Source: Microcebus murinus (lineage: Eukaryota > Chordata > Mammalia > Primates > Cheirogaleidae). From it: a stretch of DNA of 64,000 nt. Positions 12,715 through 23,589 of this stretch are shown piece after piece. Under the pieces are notes generated by a model, which saw nothing but the letters and a program-made list of their open reading frames with translations, ran no database searches and was not told the origin of the DNA. Numbering within the stretch: the first letter of the stretch is position 1; each line of letters opens with the position of its first letter. The stretch covers positions 82,442,001-82,506,000 of the forward strand of contig NC_134108.1 of the NCBI RefSeq assembly GCF_040939455.1. Direction: 5' to 3'. The translations under genes and the position numbers were made by a program.

Positions 12715-13420
12715 ATGACAGACACTTAGCACTTCCACACAAGCCGCATTTATTGTGGGCTTTCAGCGTATAAAGTGAAAGTATAGGGTCTGTCTCTAGA
12801 GTGAAGAAGACCCTGGGGTCTTATCACACTTTTGCTTTTATGTCTACACCTTATGATATGCTAAAGGATGGGTGGAATAGTCATTATTTTTCTGGGAAAA
12901 GAGTGGAGAGTTCTAAGAGCTAGGGCTCTCCCCAATTGTATTCTTGTAGGGTAACTTCCAAGGATTGCCATGACATTTGCAAACTGTCATGACACTGGTG
13001 GGTGTGATTTTTACTATGTTAATATGTGTTAATGTGTATCAATAGGGAAAATGTTACCTCTGGACATGTTACCTTTGGAAATGTTACCTTTGGAAAATGT
13101 TACCTAGTTTCTGTACATGTTCCTGGCCAGGAAAAGTCCCTAACCTCAAGTTTCTGTTATTGTCAGTTTGGTTCTACATGCTCATTGGCTTCCTCATTTT
13201 TGCCTCCCTCCTCTTTTCCTGTGGTCAGCACAGTCAAGTTCTACCTGTCCCTGACACTAAGACTGCAAAAAATCCCTTCTCAGATCAAGTTCTGATTGAA
13301 CTGAAGTATCAACTCTTCACCGTATTTGAATAACCAGGGAAAGGAGTGATGCTTTCTGGTGGACATTAACAAGGTCTGAAGACCCTACATTTATTTCACA
13401 CAATGTCTAACATGCAATCA
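12715..13420 (-). repeat. Possible ERV LTR fragment, antisense
   Basis: Contains phrases recalling the ERV1 LTR group: tgccatgacatttgcaaact followed by gtcatgacactggtggg, and a preceding gggtaacttccaaggattg. The insert at 13051-13107 is a 15-bp tandem repeat. No LTR ends or target duplication were identified, so family and extent are uncertain. No intact retroviral gene is present. Confidence 0.45.
13051..13107. repeat. 15-bp tandem repeat, four copies
   Basis: atgttacc recurs at 13051, 13066, 13081 and 13097, each unit reading approximately atgttacctttggaa. The first copy has ctctggac and one spacing is 16. Confidence 0.93.
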
Positions 13421-13698
13421 ACTATTACTGGATATACAAAGGGGCCAGAAGATATGACTGACAATTAAAAGGAAAAAGAAAACCCAAAAAGCAGAAAACA
13501 AAAAAAGTATACTCACAGAATATTCAGATAGTAGTTAGGATTTAAAATAACTGTGATTAAAAAGGCTAAAGAAAATAAAGGAAAAGAATTACAAAATAGA
13601 CTTTGTCCATTCTTTAATGGATAATTCTAAAAGAGTTGCAATCTTAAAGGAACAAAATCAAACAAACAAACAAACAAAAAAACTTAAAAAAATTTATA

Positions 13699-13927
13699 TT
13701 CTAGACCAGGAGTCAGTGAACTATAGCATGCAGATCAAATGCAACCCATTGCCTGTTTTTGCACAAAAAGTTTTGCTAGAACACAGTAATGCCTATTTGT
13801 TTTTTCTGTCTATAGCTGCTCTTGTACTACAAAGCAGAGTTGAATAGTTATAACAGAAACCATATGGCATGTAAAGTCTAAAGTATTTACTATCTCATAG
13901 AAAAAGTTTGTTAGCCTTGTTCTAGAC
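13699..13927 (+). mobile_element. Nonautonomous hAT element with 8-bp target duplication
   Basis: The body (13707-13919) begins caggagtcagtgaactatag and ends aaaaagtttgttagccttg, with diverged inverted ends. The internal phrases tgcctgtttttgcac, tagctgctcttgtactac and gcagagttgaatagtt match a common hAT-Charlie MER element of mammals. It is bracketed by a perfect 8-bp repeat ttctagac (13699-13706 and 13920-13927), the length hAT transposases produce. Confidence 0.9.
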
Positions 13928-15568
13928 TTAAAATACATGAAGTTAATATAACTGAAAAATTTTTACAGGCATAATGGAAAATTCATTAGGAATCTGTGAA
14001 ATATACTATAAACTTGACATATGAATAGTTAGAACATCAAGACTTAAATAACACCTTCCTCTCAAGTTTTTTACTTTTTATATATATTTTTTCCATCAGC
14101 TCCTTCAGGGTAAATAGCATTCAATAAATGTGAGCTATTATCAATTGTTGACCACTCAGTGAACCCATAATTTTATGCAGGAACTCATGTAAAACCTTTG
14201 TAATTGTGGAGTTGACCTCAGATCCCAAAACTTTAACATGTGGTTCTGAATAAAATTAACAGGCTTTGCCCATTTCAAAGGAAGGAATGCTCTTTAACTT
14301 TTCCTTGGCATTCTTGGGTTTTGCAATGGTTATTCGAATTCTAGAAGTGAGGACTGTGACAAATGTTCAGAGTTTGGCACAAGAATAGAAAGGCAGTTAA
14401 ATGCTATATGCTGAGTAGTTAGAACAGAAATGTCCACATTATTTCATGAAAGGGTTGTGTTAGTTAGAAATGTGTATATATGGATGACGAATATGTGTTG
14501 CAATTAGTAATAATAGCTCACAGTTATTGCGTGTGTACTATGGGCTGGTAACAATCCCATTTAACTGGTCTTGGGTAACCTCCTTATTGACTGATTGATA
14601 AGAATCCTCACATGATTATAATGTTCAGTCAGGATTAAGAACTACTGATCTAGTTTCTCCCCACTTCCCATTACTTGCCATGTTGTACTATGTACGTAAC
14701 TTGCAGTACAGGTAACTGCTCTCTCCAAGACTCACATATCCCCCACTTAATTGGTGAATATTTGAAAATTAAAAATCATCTGCTAGTTCTCCTGACCAGC
14801 TGAACCTTGCCACCCATTTCTTTGTCTCATAATTGCTTATTAAAGAAGTAATAAGACTTGCATACCTTTTGGTCCAGTAAATATTTGTTGTAAACAAAAA
14901 CTGTAATGGCTCTCTTTTCCTCTAAATAAGCTCAGTAATAAAATGTATTACCCTCTTTTAGGCAATGTGCTGAACATTTGTGCAATGAGGAGGTAGCCAA
15001 AAAAGTATGATATGTGCAGAGCTGAGTTGTAATAAAGCAAAATTAACCTAAGAGTTAGGAGTATGGGAAAAAAATTAAAGTAAACTTATCGTCCTATTCT
15101 CTTTTTCGCTCTCCCTCTGTCTCTCTCTAGCTTTCTTTTCTGATAAACCACTCATAACAGTAGAGGCAAACAGGAGAAATAAAGTACTTAAGCCAGGATT
15201 CAGGGAGTTTGACATCTTTTACCTTTGTCAAAGACTGGATGAATTATCTCTCCAACATTTGTACTTGTTTAATGAAAGTCTGAAAATAGGAACTGAAGTT
15301 TTAAGGGGCAATAATTTAAAAGGTAACATTCATACTTAACTTTTCATATTTTCATACAGAGGGGCTTCCATTGGAGTAATATCGTTAGCATACCTCTCCA
15401 GGGAAGGAGGAGTGGCACACCTGCCTGATGACTTTTTGGAAAAAGCATTGGTGTGCACGGTTCAACCCATTTTGCTTTAGATCTGTCTACCTACAGGAGC
15501 ATATATTCTCCCATTTCTGCATAGTTTGTCTCTCCAGGTGAGCGTATGTGTTTGTACGTATGTAAAAG

Positions 15569-15618
15569 AGAGAGAAAGAGAGGCGGAGAGAGAAAGAGAG
15601 GCGGAGAGAGAAAGAGAA
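15569..15618. repeat. 18-bp purine tandem repeat
   Basis: Unit agagagaaagagaggcgg at 15569-15586 and 15587-15604, followed by a partial third copy. The 18-nt period gives the repeated peptides seen in three overlapping minus-strand frames, none of which is a gene. Confidence 0.93.
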
Positions 15619-17089
15619 GAAGTTGCCTGTGATTGTCTGGGTATTCCAAGGACAAAATAAGTCTGTTTGTTTTGGGGGGAGGCTGGCCCACTTGACCACA
15701 ATATTCAGTCATTTTCTCTGAATAGCTTTATATATGATAAGAAATTATATTCTTAATTTATCTGATCTTGTGCCTATTCTTCAACTGGTTCTACAATTAT
15801 GTTTACTTTGTGTGCTATAAAACACAGTGTTTCAGAAAACACTCCAGAGTAGCAAATGAAACATTAACAAATAGAAAATATGAAATTTCTAAGAATCCTA
15901 CTACATTGAGGACCTTGTTCCTGTATTTTTCATTTTATTGGTTATGTATATTTGTGTCTTGTTTGTTTTTTTTTTTCAAAAATGACATTTGGATCATAAT
16001 ATTTAACTTTGTATTTTATAAGGTTTCCAAACAAAAGTCACAAGTATTAATTTATTGAAATTGTTCTGCAATGGCCAGTTTCATAAGGTGATGCCATTAC
16101 TCCACATTTCTAGATATTTGGGGGCTAGTAAAATTTCATATTAAAGATAATGCTTATTACTTTCATGTGGTTAAAATTCATGAGCATTAAGCCTGGTGTA
16201 TCACCTCAGAAATCTCAAGCTGTCAGAACTACTGCTAAGAAAAGTACCAGAGTCATTCTTTACACAAACATGGATGGAACATCTAGCGTATGCTTAGCAT
16301 TGTGTTAAGTACTAGAAAAATGAAGATTAAACAACAAAAAAACATGGTTCTTGTCCTTAAATAACTCAGACTAAATGTTCAATATGACAGATTAGTGATT
16401 TTATATTTTAAACCGATTATTGGCTTCTTCTGTCTATCTCAAGTGGTTTATAATTGAGAGTTCATAGAGCATACTTAATGTTTGATGATGATAACATTTC
16501 ATTTCAAGTTTAGCCTATTATATATTTATGAAATAGGTGTATATAGAGAGTAATCTATGTGTCAAAGAGTTAAAAAACATACATCTGTCTAATTTAAATA
16601 ATTCTGTGCAGTAGATTATGATTAATTATAATTTGATGAGATTTTTTTTAATATAGAAGAGCAAGCAGATGAAATTCCTCAATAATTAAATGTTGAAATG
16701 ACATAAACTAGAGGAGAAAAATCCACAGTATCCAAAGCAATTTAAGAATTTTTTGAAGTCTCAAATGTTCTATATCACAAGTACTATCTAGCTTTGCTAC
16801 TCAAGTATGGCTTAGGGAAGCAACAGAAGGAATAAGACTATGCAGGGAAGTTGATCTGATTTCCATCCCCAATTGACTTTGTGGAATACAGATGATGAGG
16901 CTGCTGTGTGAGGCAAGCATCATTTAAGGCATAGCTTCATCCTATACTTCCCTGAACATGTAAAGGGGAAGATTATCATCCTCAGACCAATCCTAGGTTT
17001 GTGTATGAATGCATGTATACATGTGTGCATGTTTCATATATGTATGTAAGCAGAATTCATGTGCCAAAATTCATGCATCACTAATCCTA

Positions 17090-17155
17090 TTATCTATCTA
17101 CTGCTTAGATAGATGATCTACCCATCTACCCATATCTATCTAGTTTATCTATATT
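17090..17155. repeat. Degenerate (TATC)n
   Basis: Interrupted runs of tatctatc, gatagatga and ctacccatctacc. Confidence 0.85.
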
Positions 17156-17294
17156 TCTCTACATGTTCAGCTCAAATTAACAGTATGTTGGCTTCTAGAA
17201 TTTTATTCTTACTGAGATGATTCTTTAAACTCAGAATGAATTTTCTGTACACAAATATATTAATCCTGCATAGTTACATAGCTCTTTTACAGCC

Positions 17295-17475
17295 TGTTAA
17301 GATTTAACATACAGTATCTCATCTGTTCTCCCAAATCTCCCAGATGCTAAGTTCATGGTAACAGTTCCATTTTGTAAACAGCGACTTAAGACTTGAGTGA
17401 GATCATATGACTTTTCCTGAGGACACATAACCAGAAAATACTGCTCCTGGCATCAGAGTCTAGGGCAATGATTTC
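17295..17475. repeat. MIR-like SINE fossil
   Basis: Includes catacagtatctcatctg, ccattttgtaaacagcgac, a gtgagatcatatgac phrase and gcatcagagtctagggc, in MIR order. Confidence 0.75.
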
Positions 17476-17489
17476 AAATCAAAAGCTCA

Positions 17490-17640
17490 AGAGGTTGAAT
17501 GGCCTAAAGGAAAGAGATTAGGCTTTAGAACATTTGTGCTTGAGGTGTAACTTTCACTCTTTACCTCACTTAAATGGATTGGTCCCCTGCAGATCTTCAA
17601 TGTCTTTCTATGCAAACTGAGGTAGTAATGCCCATATAAA
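17490..17640. repeat. Second MIR-like fossil
   Basis: A separate MIR-type core immediately after the previous one: ggaaagagattaggctttag, ctcactcttt-type phrase and ctatgcaaactgaggtagta. Confidence 0.6.
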
Positions 17641-17831
17641 ATAAATATAAAACTTTATATTTGTATCATAGTCTTACCTTTATATAATCCATGAATATTA
17701 AATTTTATGTTTATATTACAAGTATATAAATATATGTATGTATTTGTCTACACTGTGTATATTTGCAACAAATATAAGGCTTTATGTAGCAAAATAGTTA
17801 TCAATTACTGATATATTAATACATATAAATA

Positions 17832-17966
17832 TACAGGGTGTCCCAAAAGTTGCCATACATAGGGAAAATGGAATATTGTAGCTAAATGTAACTTTCTTCA
17901 TAAAATGTTCATTATGAAATTTTACAAAATTTTTCCTTTATATCGAGACTCTTGGGACACCTTGTA
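17832..17966. mobile_element. Mariner-type MITE, 131 bp
   Basis: Inverted ends cagggtgtcccaaaagt (from 17834) and, reverse-complemented from the right end at 17964, caaggtgtcccaagagt: 15 of 17 bases match. Flanked on both sides by TA (17832-17833 and 17965-17966), the Tc1/mariner target. It is too short to encode a transposase. I could not name the family. Confidence 0.9.
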
Positions 17967-18411
17967 AAGTTGACCCTTGAACAACACAAGTTTCAACCGT
18001 GCAGGTCCACTTAATATGCAGGTCTTCTTCTGCTTCTGCCACCTTGAGTCAGTTAAGACCAACCGCCCATGTTCTAACTCCTCTTCTTCAACCTACACTA
18101 TGTCAGAACAGCAAGGATGAAGACCTTTAAGATCATCTACTTCCATGGCATGAATAGTAAATATATTTTCTTTTATGACTTTCTTAATAATCTTTTCTTT
18201 TCTTTAGCTTACTTTATTGTAAGAATACAGTATATAATACCGATCACATAGAAAATATGTGTTAACTGACTATTTATCTTATCAGTAAGGCTTCCAGTCA
18301 ACAGTAGGCTATTAGTAGTTGCATTTTTGGAGAGTCAAATTTATGTGTGGATTTTTGACTGTGCTGGTGGTCAGCACCCCTGAACCCCACATTGTTCAAG
18401 GATCGACTGTA
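17965..18411 (-). mobile_element. MER2-like Tigger-derived element
   Basis: The left end is agttgacccttgaacaacac and the right end, reverse-complemented, cagtcgatccttgaacaatg. Internally the phrases attgtaagaatacagtatat, ccagtcaacagtaggctatt and atttttgactgtgctggtgg have the MER2 order. TA flanks both ends, and the left TA is the same one that bounds the mariner MITE. No transposase frame. Confidence 0.88.
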
Positions 18412-19489
18412 TGTATAGACATATATGACAGAAACAAGGCACTATGTAGTTAAATAATGATCAATACAATTGTTGATTTACTATGTAAACATATTAGACA
18501 GCATTTGGCTTTCAAATTTTTAAAAATGCATTTTTTAGTTTTTCTGATAATAAATACTAATTCCATTAATTGATAAAGCTTGTTATTATCAAAGCTACTT
18601 CTCCATCCACAAGCAAGAATATTCTTCAGATTAAAAAAAATTATGTAAATTTTAGAGTGACAGTAATAACAGTAAAAAAAAAAAAAAACATAAACACAAC
18701 AAAGCATAAAGGCTCTTAAGTAAACATCATTCCTGCCAAGGTTCAACTTTCCAGTTGGCTTCTGCTTATATTTTGTTCCACACACCACAATGTTTATTCA
18801 TGTATGGAGGCACTCATGACTGCCAGGATGGAATGACAATAGTCTCTGATGATGACAAAGACTTGGATTTAAAAATATCATGCAAAATATAATTGCATTC
18901 AAAATATTCATACATCATACTCTGTGAATAATTCAATGATGAATGGGAAAAAGAAGGGCCATTTTTGGAAAATTTGGCCCATGTAATCTTTTGGAGTAAT
19001 TACATTTCTCTGGTGCAATACCACTGTCATTTTTTTTTCCAATGTCTTAATCTCAAACAGCAGTGAGAAATTTGAAACCTAAGAGGCACGGCTTTATCAT
19101 TTTCCAACTACTGAAAAGTTAACGAATTTTAAAATGCATGGTATTCTGAAATGTCCTCTGTACAATTTAACATAGGCTTGAGCCAATCATGATACAAAGT
19201 TTAATTTTTATAGCTAAAACTGAATAACAGATTTTTCTTAAGCCTTTCCCCCATTAGACAAGGAATTCTTTCATTTAAATAGCAGGATCCATAAAAACGC
19301 AAGCCTTAGGAACCAAACAATTTAGTACTGACTTATAAAAATTAGCTTTCTGTCACATCCCTTTTTTCCTTCAAGCATTTTTTTCAGAGATTCTACTGGT
19401 TTGATTGTACAGCAGAAGGTTAAATTCTCAAACAGTGATTATTAGCAAAAAATAAACAGAGCAAGTACTAAAGCTGGCTTTGCACCTAC

Positions 19490-19596
19490 TGAATGCTGCA
19501 AGTGTCTGTACTCATTTGATATGCATCTTGCAAAGCTCGGCTGTTCCCAGAAGGCCACTCCATGAAGACTGAGAGAGCAGCGTCTGCTAGTGGTGC
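19490..19596 (-). CDS. ADGRB3: ADGRB3 exon encoding C-terminal half of the HormR domain
   Basis: A 107-bp exon. It translates as split [36 protein letters not shown] and ends on a codon boundary. Two cysteines and the FWEQP tryptophan complete the HormR domain begun in the exon 378 bp upstream. The acceptor is CATGCAG|GCACCA. The donor is CATTCA|GTAGGTGCAA: exon position -1 is A rather than the usual G, and a second GT lies four bases downstream. The following exon starts ATT AAA GAG, so the first donor gives the family sequence HLQHS-IKEHL, while the second would shift the frame. Phase is one in, zero out, the only asymmetric exon of the set. Confidence 0.95.
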
Positions 19597-19974
19597 CTGC
19601 ATGTCACAAAGAACAGAGAGAAGCTTTATAACAGGGATGCTTAAAGGCATCACAGAACTAGGAGGCAGGCTGAAATTGAGTTTGTATTTTTTTTTTTTTG
19701 CTTTAAAAAACATGCACATGAAATCATTATTTTGAATATTTTTATAATGCATATTAGTCACACAGAGAAACCATTGCATCAGCAATATTTTCTTCATAGG
19801 CTAGGTCTCTTCATTGGCTCCAAATATGAAGCACTTTACTAAAATTATTTCATTAATTGCTTAGTGGGCAGATTTATTTATGGATAAAGGACAAAAGCAT
19901 GACTTCAGAAGCAATCACAGCATGCTGCTCTTGGATAGTGAACATTTGGGTTTGGGTGGGTCAACCTACTGTAC
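19597..19974 (-). other. ADGRB3: ADGRB3 short intron, 378 bp, within the HormR domain
   Basis: Minus-strand donor GTACAG at 19969-19974 and acceptor CATGCAG ending at 19597. On the plus strand it contains a run of T at about 19688-19700. No repeat element was recognised. An antisense open frame at 19880-20125 merely overlaps the exon and is not a gene. Confidence 0.85.
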
Positions 19975-20076
19975 CTGTGGCATTCAGGGGACATTGATTG
20001 AATGCCAAGTCGCCTGCTGGAGTTCTTTTCCACACCATCGACATCAGATAATCCTCTGGGCATATTTCATAAGGTG
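19975..20076 (-). CDS. ADGRB3: ADGRB3 exon encoding N-terminal half of the HormR domain
   Basis: A 102-bp exon, easily missed because its two methionines are internal and the frame is short. It translates as split [34 protein letters not shown] plus one base. Two cysteines and the tryptophan in MVWKR fit the first half of the hormone-receptor-like domain that sits between the TSRs and GAIN in the BAI receptors. NAT is an N-glycosylation sequon when joined to the next exon. The acceptor is AATTGCAG|CACCTT and the donor CCACAG|GTACAG. The phases link TSR4 (G|CA gives Ala) to the next exon (G|GC gives Gly). The next intron is only 378 bp. Confidence 0.95.
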
Positions 20077-20739
20077 CTGCAATTTAAAACAGAGGGACTT
20101 GAATGTCAGTAGTGTTTTCTCTTAAATACTGGTAATAAACAGTCCTCAAATGCATATCTCTAACTGCAGAGTTCTTTCGTTTTCTTTAAAGTACATTGTT
20201 TACTGAAATGTTAGTGACATAAAAATAAAAAAGAAACCACCAGGTTTCATTTATTATCTACAACATATTCACAGAATCATAGTTTCATTTTAAACTGCTT
20301 ACTGTGGAGGCTTTTCATAAAAATCATTTGGATTTGCCTATAAATTAAACACATTCAAGAATATCAATCAAAAATATTTCCAATATATATGATGTTTTAG
20401 CATGTTATACAATAAAGTGATTTCCAATAAGCGAAAAGCCATATTAGAATTATCAACTGTAAATGTTATGAATAAATAACATAAAGGGCAAAAATATGTA
20501 ACTTTTTATTTCTTCAACTAAGAGTGATTATGCCAGTCATGCTACATTATATAAAAATAAGCTGATTTGATCATTTTATCTTATTATTTTCAAAATTTCA
20601 ATTTCATTATTGAGCAATAAAGTTAGAACAAATTTCAGGAATAACAGATGTATAACAGAAATATTATAATGAAATACAAAAGAATTGTGAAAGCTTGAGG
20701 TCTATCTCTACTGTGTCAAAACTGACAACTTGCTCCTAT

Positions 20740-20935
20740 ATGAAAGAATATTAGTCCCTTCTCTAGACACATCTACTGTTGTGCTTTTCACACAGCATTC
20801 CCATTTATATTTTCTTCTGTTTGTTTTCACTAATTGCCAGGGATCTTGTTTAGGTCTTCTCATCTTGGTGTCACTTGCACCTGATGATGTGTCAGGTACA
20901 CAGAAGTTGCTCAAAATTGAATAAATAAATGCATG
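20740..20935 (+). repeat. L2-like LINE 3' tail
   Basis: Ends with gtgtcaggtacacagaagtt and a tgaataaataaatgcatgaa tail, the form of an L2 terminus. Upstream part is too diverged to align by eye. Confidence 0.5.
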
Positions 20936-21139
20936 AATATATGATTAGCTTAATAACTTGATGATAAATAAATGAGGACCTAGAAAATAAGAAGCACCTA
21001 ACTAAATATATGCCTGTGACTTCCTGGGAGAAATATCTTCCTTTGAGAATAATGTAATATTTAATCCATAATAATCATCACTTCACTGATACCAATTCTA
21101 CTTTAGAATTTATAAACTCATTAGATTACATTAAAGTTA

Positions 21140-21930
21140 TGTAATGTTATGGTGGGGCACACTGAGTGGGAACGAGCCACCTTGCCAGGGGGCCCCAGCC
21201 TCTTTGCCTTGGAAGCCAAGCCATGTCATTTTGGCCTCACGAAAGTACCTGGGCCGTTAAATAGGGCCAGGTACACTGGGCTAAGGTTAGCATGGCCTGG
21301 GACACAAAAACTAGATTTGTCACTGAGTCTGGCCTGGGAATAGTGGTGATGAATAGGATTGGAGTCATTATATACCATAGATTAAAAAAATATATATCCC
21401 CCAAAATGTACAACTCTAGTGAGATTGGGGACAGCCTCTGTGCAGGACTCCTTTCCCCAATATCTTAACAGCAGGAACAACAGAGAAATAATTAAGGGGC
21501 ACAGCAACCAACACTAGCCCAACCCCCCGTAACCACCCATTCCCACACTGGGTGCACATGTTAGCAAGCTGGGGGCCTCTTCACTGCCTGTTGTGTCTGT
21601 CCCCCACCCTGTGGGAAGCATGTACTCCCAGCATTGCTGCCCCATCCAGGCTCCCACCAGGTGGCCATGGAAGCCCATAGAAGGGTCTCATGAGAGGGAG
21701 GGCAACAGTGTCAGGAAAAAAGTAAAGCCCAGATACCAGACAGTGGTGAGGGAAGTCACCTTGTGAAAACAGTGGTTCCCAGATTAATGTCAATGAAGGG
21801 GAAGCAGTGAAAAAGAGGAAAAGTTAGGAAATGTTGCAGCCACACTAAGGATATGTTCAGTTGGTTTCTGATCCCCACACTTTTGCTTACAATACTGCAG
21901 TCGTGGCTGGACACATCATCTTTACCTCCA
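21140..21930. other. GC-richer block of unknown nature
   Basis: Visibly richer in G and C than flanks, with phrases such as gccagggggccccagcctc and cctgggccgttaaatagggc. It has frames of up to 70 codons on both strands but nothing I recognise. It could be a solo LTR, a decayed pseudogene fragment or a conserved element; none is demonstrated. Confidence 0.4.
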
Positions 21931-21950
21931 GCTATGTATTAGAAACATGC

Positions 21951-22532
21951 ACAGTCATCCTTCGATATCCCCGGGGCATTGGTTCCAGGGCCTCCCAAGG
22001 ATACCAAGTCTATAGATACTGAAGTCTCTATTATAAAATGTATGAAATTTGGATACGCATATAACTTACACACATCCTCCCATATACATCTTACTCTTGA
22101 GCAACACAGGTTTGAACTGCATGGGTCCACTTACATGCAACTTTTTTTTCAAATGTTGATCGAAAATACAGTTTTCATGGGATACAAAACCATGTACACA
22201 TATGGGTGACTTGTCCTTGTCCTATATACAGGTTCCACAGGGCTGATTGTGGGACTCGAATATGTCCAGAATTTTTTTTTTACTTGAAGGTCCTGGAATC
22301 AATTATCTGAGTATACCAAGGGACAGCTATACTTTAAATCATCCCGAGATTATTTGGAATATCTGATCCAATGTAAATGTAAATTGTTATTATACTGTAT
22401 TGTTTATTGAATAATTACAAGAAAAAAGTCTGTACATGTTCAATACAGGAACAATTTTTTTCTGCATATTTTTAATTTGTGGTTGGGTGAATCCACAGTT
22501 GTGGAACCCATGGATGTGGAAGGCTGATGGTA
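21951..22532 (+). mobile_element. Tigger-type element with internal Tigger-like insertion
   Basis: Outer ends: cagtcatccttcgatatccc at the left and, reverse-complemented, ccatcagccttccacatcca at the right. Phrases attggttccagggcctccc and tgttattatactgtattgtt fit the Tigger fossil group. The outer sequence is interrupted after catcctcccatatac by about 240 bp (22092-22331) that starts cttgagcaacacaggtttga and resembles the ends of another Tigger relative, then resumes at actttaaatcatcccgagat. Confidence 0.8.
22092..22331. mobile_element. Inner Tigger-related insert
   Basis: Starts ttactcttgagcaacacagg and ends near gtataccaagggacagctat. Its ends differ from those of the host element, and it splits the order expected of the outer element. 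It may be a nested insertion or part of a known composite consensus. Confidence 0.55.
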
Positions 22533-22839
22533 CATGTTTCTTCAGTTCGGATGTCTTTCTTGAGTTTTAGACTGACATACCCAACTGCTGAGTAGCATTT
22601 TTCACTTGGCTATTCCACAGAAATCTCAAAGTCAAGCTTCTCACACTTCTGCTCCCATAATTTTTCTCCATAATGCTGATTATTTCCTCTTGTCATATTT
22701 CCTAACTCTATGAATAATACCACAGTCTTGTCCCAGTAACTAAAACCATCAGATCCATCTCCTACTCATCTTTCTCTTCTTCTTAACTTTCAAAAACATT
22801 TGCTTTTACTTCCACCACTTATTTAAGCATTCATCCTGG

Positions 22840-23560
22840 CCCATTTACATTAGGGAAACAACTTCATTAGTTCATTCATGCATTTACTTAACACGTGGTA
22901 GGCCCTGTTTTAGAGAGAACTAGTGGTGCATGAGAAAAACAGTCTCTGCGTCCTGGTTCTCTCAGTCAAAGGACGGAGGCAGAGGTCGAAAATTAAACAC
23001 ACAATCACTTGAGTACAATTATGATAAGCACTGCCAACAGTAACTACCTGGTGTGGGGTGTTTCAATCTATAATCTGAAGAATCAAGAAAGTCGTCCTGG
23101 AGGAAGTGACATTTCATTGAGCCTGGCGATGGGAAGTGCAATAAGTGCCCCAGGTGGAGGGAACAGTGTGCAAAGTTCTTGAAGCAGGGAAGAGTTTGGG
23201 GAATAGAGGCCAGCGGGGCTGGAAGGAGAAGAGTAAGGAGGAGTGTGGCTCGATGGCCTGAAGAGCTAGGCTGAGATTAGAGCCTGCAGCAGGGCAGCAT
23301 GAGTAGCCACCAAAGAGTTCTAAATGAAGAACTGATATGATTTGATTTTTAATTTTAAGAAGATGAGTTTGCCTTCAGTAGGTAGAATATGTGGATAAAA
23401 CCATAGAGGAGGGCAATGCAGTACTTCAGCCCTGAAACCACAGTGGCTTTAAGTAGGATGGTTGGACTAAAAATGAGGAAAACTGGTGGCCACAACGTAA
23501 ATTTAGGAGGTAGATAGAATGATGTGGGCAAGAAAGGAGATGAGGCGGTCAAGGATGATG
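22840..23560 (+). repeat. Purine-rich ancient repeat, copy 1
   Basis: Phrases in order: tacttaacacgtggtaggc, a gaggaagtgacatttcattg motif, gtgcaaagttcttgaagcag, aactgatatgatttgatttt and gcaatgcagtacttcagccc. The same succession, in the same orientation, appears at 26100, 36130 and 39930. Family not assigned. Confidence 0.6.
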
Positions 23561-23589
23561 CCTGCTTTCTGTGCTGAATCACTGGGTCT

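Larger units (their letters stand above)
805..19489 (-). other. ADGRB3: ADGRB3 intron, 18.7 kb, between HormR and GAIN exons
   Basis: Largest intron in the window. It holds one full Alu (1829-2120), an Alu left monomer (11630-11781), MIR and L2 fossils, three hAT-like elements, two abutting TcMar elements (17832-18411), a possible antisense LTR (12715-13420), a (TTTC)n tract, an (AT)n tract and several short tandem repeats, listed separately. Open frames here (for example on the minus strand at 18450-18788) have no recognisable protein and biased, low-complexity composition. Between the listed repeats I see only AT-rich sequence with short A or T runs, and nothing I can name. Confidence 0.85.

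Noticed and set aside
18365..18395. REST/NRSF-like half site (gtcagcacccctgaac)
   Set aside because: Only the left half resembles the motif, and it is part of the MER2-like transposon.
18450..18788. Minus-strand open frame of 112 codons
   Set aside because: Encodes low-complexity F, Y and K-rich sequence produced by poly(A) and AT-rich DNA; no homologue recognised.
19880..20125. Plus-strand open frame over the first HormR exon
   Set aside because: It is the antisense shadow of a coding exon on the minus strand.
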